Source: Symsagittifera roscoffensis
Lineage: Eukaryota > Xenacoelomorpha > Acoela > Convolutidae
Length of the DNA stretch: 64,000 bases
Direction: 5' to 3'
NCBI RefSeq assembly: GCF_963678635.1
Contig: NC_087070.1
Span: forward strand, 41,235,831-41,299,830
Shown here: one piece after another, positions 57,859 to 64,000 of the stretch
Layout of the letters: each line of letters begins with the position of its first letter
Position numbering within the stretch: the first letter of the stretch is position 1
Program-made: the position numbers and the translations under genes
Notes under the pieces: generated by a model
Told to the model about the DNA's origin: nothing
Databases searched by the model: none
The model's input: only the letters and a program-made list of their open reading frames with translations

Positions 57859-59479
57859 GGGACGGGGTTGTTGTGGTCTATTATTGTTTCAAGGTATTTG
57901 CATCGCGTGGGGGCGAATACGAACAGCGCTCAACGCACTCGCAGAAAGAGCACCCTGCGGGTGCTCTTTTTGCTCGAAAACTAAGTCGATTTAAATCTTT
58001 TAATATACATATTTTGTCCTAATTTAAATTTTTTTTTGCTAAATGTTCTCAGTTAAACTTCCATGATCCCTCAAATTGTATTCCTGGCAGGGCATTTTAA
58101 TAAGTCAGTCTGTGGCTCGATCAGTTAACCACCAAATACAATTTGATTTACGAAACGGACTGTTTCAACGAAAACAAGTTTTCGGAAACAGTCCAAATTT
58201 GTAATTACGTTCCCAAATACAAACAAAGAGAAAGCTAAAGCTGTAGTTAAACTAACAGAACCCAGCCCATGTCTTTGTTCTTATCGACTGTTCAAACACA
58301 TAACAACTATGTTAAAAACTAAGTCAGCAAAAATAAAACAAAACAAAATATCGAGAAAGAAATGAAAGTTAATCAAAAAAAAATATGCAAAAAATTCGAA
58401 TAATTCTTTTTTTATTAGTCAGGAAAACATCAGTTTTGAAAATATGATACTTGAGAGGCCTGTTTTGACGCGTTATTGCAGTTTAGGCACGTTTTGAGTT
58501 CGCAACCCACAATGATCGGTTAACTTTGATGTTTGTTTTACAAACACGATTTTTATTTACCACAATCAAAATTTCATTACTCTCGAACCACTTGAGTTAA
58601 TTAGATGAAAATCTTTGTATCAGAACTAACATGTCAAGGGTTTTTGAGGTATATAATAAATGCACCCAGTTAAATATTTTATTTTGGCTAATTTTTGAAA
58701 AAACTTAAAAAATTTGAAAAAACAATTTTTTTTTCAGATTTGGCGTTCAAAAAGTGCCTTCTATGATGGACCAGCAAAAAATTTGTTCTGAGACCATAAG
58801 TTTGGCTCATTAAAGTATACAAACTCGTTAATTGTTTATAATAAAAAAGTTTAGAAGAACATTGTTTTTTTGAAAAAAAGCGAAAAAAACATGAAAAAAT
58901 CAGTTTTTGGCGGGAAAAATCTCAAAAAATCAAAAAACAAGTTTTCTATCTTTTTACTCCAATAAACTAATTCGGCCACGACAATCATTTTTTGTGATCA
59001 CTGAAAAAGTCGAGAAACGAGCGGAACATTGACTTTTCTGAATTTTGACAAAAAATTTCGCAAAAGAACATCAAAAATCTCGAAAAATTTACAGAAAAAA
59101 TTTTGCCAAAAAATACACCATTCGATTCCCTCAACTGTGCTACTGTCCAAAAAAAACATCACTTTTTCGCATTTTCTCAACCAAAATTGAGTTATTGGGG
59201 CATTTTTGAAAAAAATCGTGATTTCGACCAAAAAAAACGCCCCTTTTTCCCCAAAAAGTGCAACTCATAACATTATTTCGGAAAAACGCCTTCCCAAGTT
59301 ATATCTTAGAATTTTGTCCTCTACCTACATGCAAAGTTTGAAGAAATTCTATACTGCCGTTTTCGAGAACTTGAATAATTTTTTTATTTTCCTAATTAGG
59401 TATTTTTTCTAGTTGACCGGCAAGGAAACCCTACCCTTGCCTAAAGGATTCACAAAGCCGGACCGCGACGACCACCTAG
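57859..59479 (+). repeat. Satellite unit 17, type C
   Basis: Hairpin 1 at 57948-57966 (TGC); hairpin 2 at 58156-58195. Pairs with unit 12. Confidence 0.95.
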
Positions 59480-61117
59480 ATAGGTCAGTGACCTGCGGTG
59501 CATGGGTGTTATGGACTTGATTCGTCAGCATTGGCCTGGGGGCCATTAGCTTCAAGACATGTGGCACTCGCAGAAAAAGAGCACCCGAAGGGTGCTCTTT
59601 TTCTGCTCGAATGTCTTGTGAAACGGTATCTGATGAACTTTGTAGGGTGTCACAAAAGCAACATGACAAAACGTTCTGTATCTGATCAGTAATGGTCAAA
59701 AAAGATTTATGACACTTTCAATGACTGAAGCTACACCTGATCAGTCTCTAGAGAACTCTAAAACAAAGTAACTTATATTTTTCAGTGACTCATGAAGAGG
59801 ACTGTTTCAACGAAAACAAGTTTTCGGAAACAGTCCTAATATTTTTCTTGGAGCTCATTTTCAAGTAGGTGGACTTTCAATAGTGACTAATAGTTGAATT
59901 AGACTTGGAATTTGTCCCAAAAAGTTAAGTTTGTCTCAAATTGATTAGAAGCAATAGACAAAAAAAAAACTTTTTTTTTATTTGATAAAAATACTTGAGT
60001 CAGAAAAGTGAAAAATCCATTTTTTTCAAAAAGTCATAAGAAGTAGTTCAATTTGCATTAAATCACTAACCTATATTATATAAACCTGTTCAGATTGGTT
60101 TTCATGAACAAAGCCGTAAAATTTCCATATTTAGAGAAAAGGCAAAAAAACACCTTTTTGATTAACTGAAAAAGGTAGATAAATCGGGTAAAGTCGTCTT
60201 CAAACCTATAGGACCGAAAAATGAGTTATTGAGATATATATTTAGTGTCCCTTGTAAGGTCACATGCAAAAAAGTGAAACAATTGGGGTGGCCACTTCAG
60301 AAAACAAGACTTTTTTTCGGACTTTGGCCATTTTTATTTGTAGTAAAGTAGTAGTAAGTTACCAGAGAAAAAAAAGTTGTAAAAACCAAAATTTTTATCC
60401 AATTTTGACAATTAAATACTCTATACCTACTAAAATGACTATGGCAAGCTCAAATATGCCATCAAAACTCATTTTTTCTCACTTTTTAAAATTTTTGTTT
60501 TTTTGATATAAAATGTTGAGTCAGAAACGTGAAAAATCAATTTTTTTCAAAAAGTCAAGAGAAGTTGTTCCAATCAATTTGTTTCACTAAAACACACTTT
60601 CTCAGCGTGTTCAGAATGGTTTTCATGTTTAAAGCTGAAACTTTACACATTTTGAGAAAAGTGGAAAAAATAACTTTTTAGTTACAAAAAAACCATCATT
60701 TTTGTTGCAGTTTTTGAAAAAACTCAAATTTTTAAGAAAAAAAAATTTTCCCAAACCTACATAATTGGGCTCCTAAAACAGTTTACTTTCATCCATTCTT
60801 CATCAATTTACCCCAATTTGTTAACCAAAATAGAGTTACTGAGCCATTTTTACCAAAAAACGTGGTTTTTCCCTGTTTTTCCCCATTTTTCCCACTATAA
60901 GTCAACGCATAACAAAATTTTGGAAAAACGGAGCAAAAGTGTATCCTTAGAATTGCATTTTAGGCCCGCATGCCAATTTTTATCGAATTCTATCCCGACA
61001 ATTTTGAGATCAGCACTTTTTCCGAGCAAATAGTCATACCGTTATAATTCTTTGGCCGTTCGGGGCCCCTACCCCAAACTCACTAAACAAAGACGCCGAA
61101 GGCGGACGGCCACCTAG
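59480..61117 (+). repeat. Satellite unit 18, type A
   Basis: Hairpin 1 at 59579-59597 (GAA); hairpin 2 at 59798-59837. Nearly identical to units 4 and 7 although 11-14 units away. Confidence 0.95.
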
Positions 61118-62747
61118 TTGTCACTGTGGCCCCGCTGTATTCTTGACTTTTGAGGAGAAGGTTCCGCGGGGGGCGGAGCAGGGGAACGCTTAACGCACTC
61201 GCAAAAGGAGCACCCTTCGGGTGCTCTTTTTTGCTCGAAAGTTTTCTGAAACGGTATCTGATGAACTTTGTAAGGTGTCACAAAAGCAACAACACAAAAC
61301 GTTCTGTATAAGATTAGAAAAGGTCAAAAAAAATTTCTCATACTTTCAATGACTGAATCTACACCTGATCAGTCTCCAGAGAACTGTAAACCAAAGTAAC
61401 TTATGTTTTTCAGTGATTCATGAAGAGGACCGTTCCAACGAAAACAAGTTTTCGGAAACAGTCCTAATATTTTTCTTGGAGCTCATTTTCAAGTACGTGG
61501 ACTTTCAGTTGTGACTAATACCTGAATTAGCCTTGGAATTTGTCCCAAAAAATTGAGTTTATCTCAAATTGATTAGTAGCAATAGAAAAAAAAAACATTT
61601 TTTTTTATTTGATAAAAATACTTGAGTCAGAAACGTGAAAAATCCCTTTTTTTCAAAAAGTCATGAAAAGTAGTTCAATTTGCATTAAATTACCAAACTA
61701 CAATATATGAACCAGTTCAGATTGGTTTTCATCAACAAAGCCGTAAAATTTCCATATTTAGAGAAAAGGCAAAAAAACACCTTTTTGGTTAACTGAAAAA
61801 GGTAGATAAATCGGATAAAGTCGTCTTCAAACCTATAGGACCGAAAAATAATCTAATTGAGGTATATATGTAGTGTCCCTTGTAAGGTCACATGCAAAAA
61901 AGTGAAACAATTGGGGTGGCCACTTCAGAAAACAAGACTTTTTTTTCGGACTTTGGCCATTTTTTTTGTAGTAAAGTAGTAGTAAGTTACCAGAGAAAAA
62001 AAGTTCTAAAAACCAAAATTTTTATCCAATTTTGACATTTAAATACTCTATACCTACTAAAATGACTATGGCAAGCTCAAATATGCCATCAAAACTCATT
62101 TTTTTTCACTTTTTAAATTTTTTGTTTTTTGGATATAAAATGTTGAGTCAGAAACGTGAAAAATCAGTTTTTTTCCAAAAAGTCAAAAAAAGTTGTTCCA
62201 ATCATTTTGTTTCACTAAAACACACTTTTTTAGCTTGTTCAGAATGCTTTTCATGTTTAAAGCTGAAACTTTACACATTTTGAGAAAAGTGGAAAAAACA
62301 CCTTTTTAGTTACAAAAAAACCATCATTTTTGTTGCAGTTTTTGAAAAAACTCAAATTTTTGAGAGGAAAATTTTTTCTCAAATTTTTTTATTTAGGCTC
62401 CCCAAACAGTCTACTTTCATCCATTCCTTGTCAATATACCCCATTTTTTGAACCAAAACAGAGTTAATAGGTGATTTTTATCGAAAAACGTGTTTTTTAC
62501 CATTTTTGCCCCCCATTTCCCTCTATAAGTCAACACATAACAAAATTTTGGCAAAACGGGGCAAAAGTGTATCCTTAGAATTTCAATACGGGGCTGCATG
62601 CAAAAAATTAGGGAATTCTGACCTCCAGTTTTCGAGAACACGACTTATTCTGCACGAAAGGTAATATAGGTAAATGTTCTTTCGAACCGACGGGGCCCCT
62701 TCCCCTGTCTCTACTGAACGCCAAAGCCGGACGCGGCGGCCACCTAG
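61118..62747 (+). repeat. Satellite unit 19, B-A-B mosaic
   Basis: B header with hairpin 1 at 61208-61226 (TTC) and B-type hairpin 2 at 61426-61465. From just after hairpin 2 to about 62285 the sequence is type A (closest to units 3 and 8); then it returns to B to the end. Confidence 0.93.
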
Positions 62748-64000
62748 TTGTCACTGTGGCCCCGCTATATCATTCATTTTTGACAAGTAGGTTCCGCGGG
62801 GGGCGGAGCAGGGGAACGCTAAACGCAATCGCAAAAAAGAGCACCCTCCGGGTGCTCTTTTTTGCTCGAACGTCATGTGAAACGATTTGGAACTGTAAGT
62901 ATTGGAAGCAGTTACAAATGAAACTATCTGCATCTTTGTGATCATAGTTTCAAGTGGTTTTCTACAGCTTCTATAACACAATCTTGACATGGTCTATCTC
63001 TAATTTAGCCTAAATCAAGTGATTTTACGCTTTTCAATGATTCTTGAAGAGGACTGTCTCAACGAAAACAAGTTTTCGGAAACAGTCCTGGTAACTTAGT
63101 TTTGATCTCATTTTTGAGTCTATTGCCTTCAAATTGTAATTAGTAGGCTAAAGGGACCTATATTATGTCCTAAAAAGATTGAGTTTGTGTCAAAAAGATG
63201 AAAAGCAAGAGAAAAAAAACATTAAAAAAGTATTAAAAATTTCAAAATTAAAAAAAAAATGAAAATTTTTTCCAAAACACTCGGTTTTTTGTTTTGTCAT
63301 AAAATAACAACAAAATGAGGTAAAATGGACTTCGAATAGTGCATTTCGACTAGTTTTTACGATTCAAGCACATTTTAACAAAATAATAACATTCAAAAAA
63401 CCACTGGAAAGGGTGTTTTTCAGCAAACGCCCTTTTTGACCACACCTACGAAATCCATAACTTTTTATCTAACAAAGACAGAGACCTCGGGTTTTTTGCC
63501 TTGTAAAAAGCATCCTAGGGCTCACCTGTCGCATGCAAAAACCAACAAATTTGTTTTTTAATTTTTCCCGCAATTTCGAAATTGGTTGTTTTTTGGCTAT
63601 TTTTGGTCCTTTTGGGGGATAAAAAGTCAAATTTAGAGACTTCTGTCAAAAAAACTGTTATCACATGATAGAGTCAGCTTGCCATGACTTACCAAATAGT
63701 GTCCTGAGTCAGACCAAAATTGTCCTCTAATTGTCCGTGGGGGGAGGAAATTGAAAATTTTTATTTTTGGCGGGAAAATTTGAAATTTTTCAAAAAAACA
63801 TTTACTCTGCAGACAACGGCTTTACACTAATGTTGGCATGGCACGCATTTTTTGCCTTCATAACTAGGGTCGATTTTTGCCGGGAACCTTGATTTTTCAA
63901 AAAAATGACCAAAATTTTTGTTGCATTTTTTCAAAAAAATCAAAATTTTGACAAAAATAAAAATTCCAAATCTTACATTTTTAAGCTCCCCAAACAGTCT
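62748..64000 (+). repeat. Satellite unit 20, type B', cut by window edge
   Basis: Hairpin 1 at 62839-62857 (loop TCC); hairpin 2 at 63050-63089. Body as in unit 16. The final 370 or so bases expected of a unit lie beyond the window. Confidence 0.95.

Larger units (their letters stand above)
30103..64000 (+). repeat. Macrosatellite: 20 full units of about 1.63 kb plus a partial unit
   Basis: Head-to-tail units bounded by CCACCTAG end at 31750, 33380, 35009, 36642, 38280, 39935, 41565, 43204, 44840, 46458, 48107, 49745, 51363, 53015, 54652, 56275, 57858, 59479, 61117 and 62747. Each unit has, in order: a subfamily-specific header of about 100 bases; GCACTCGCA and hairpin 1 (GAGCACCC-loop-GGGTGCTC) followed by a T-run and TGCTCGA; TCTCTAGAGA in the A and B units; hairpin 2; about 1.1 kb of A/T-tract-rich body with an internal duplication; a conserved GCATGC...TTTTCGAGA block; and a GC-rich end. 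Order of types: E, outlier, B, A, A, E, B, A, A, A, E, A, C, E, A, B, B', C, A, B, B'. Open frames are short and I see no coding signal. Function unknown. Confidence 0.97.

Noticed and set aside
30103-64000. CRISPR-like array of repeated hairpins
   Set aside because: Spacing is about 1.6 kb, the material between repeats is itself repeated, and the host is eukaryotic.

Overview
The window is nuclear DNA from an animal, very probably an AT-rich, repeat-rich invertebrate. The reasons are three spliced protein genes with GT-AG introns and T-rich acceptors, protein families typical of metazoans (USP30, TPD52), tRNA-derived SINEs, Helitron-type and hAT-type elements, and a large tandem satellite. 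I cannot name the phylum. All three genes lie on the + strand.

Layout. (1) 1258-15084: a eukaryotic glutathione synthetase gene in eight exons. Its introns and promoter-proximal DNA carry a hAT deletion derivative (535-1070), a TA-flanked MITE (1529-1941), an antisense 5'-truncated LINE (2868-4140), SINEs and a 200-base assembly gap. Exon 3 holds a net frameshift exactly at a substrate-binding motif. (2) 19316/19598-22016: a USP30-like mitochondrial deubiquitinase with a membrane anchor and a Cys-His-Ser-type catalytic set. (3) 24065-24253: the first coding exon of a TPD52 (tumor protein D52)-like coiled-coil adaptor; no further exon is recognised to its right. (4) 15085-30102: introns and intergenic DNA packed with interspersed repeats: at least two tRNA-like SINE families sharing one 3' hairpin tail, a longer repeat family called R1 here, two non-autonomous Helitrons (26233-27432 and 28909-29549) with internal tandem monomers, and a repeated 168-bp module.

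(5) 30103-64000: a macrosatellite, 20 complete units of about 1.58-1.66 kb plus a partial 21st, all in the same orientation and running off the right edge. Units fall into several subfamilies (called A, B, B', C, E here, plus one outlier) that are interspersed rather than sorted. Every unit carries a short perfect or near-perfect hairpin (GAGCACCC / GGGTGCTC) about 100 bases in, and a compound hairpin about 320-350 bases in. Each ends in a GC-rich, structured junction finishing in CCACCTAG. No convincing protein is encoded. I do not recognise this satellite; it is the most likely candidate for something undescribed.

The three genes have no evident functional link (glutathione synthesis, mitophagy control, vesicle-traffic adaptor). 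If the assembly is right, the satellite sits inside the first coding intron of the TPD52-like gene. Exon joins were inferred by eye from splice sites, reading phase and remembered family sequences; no search was run.
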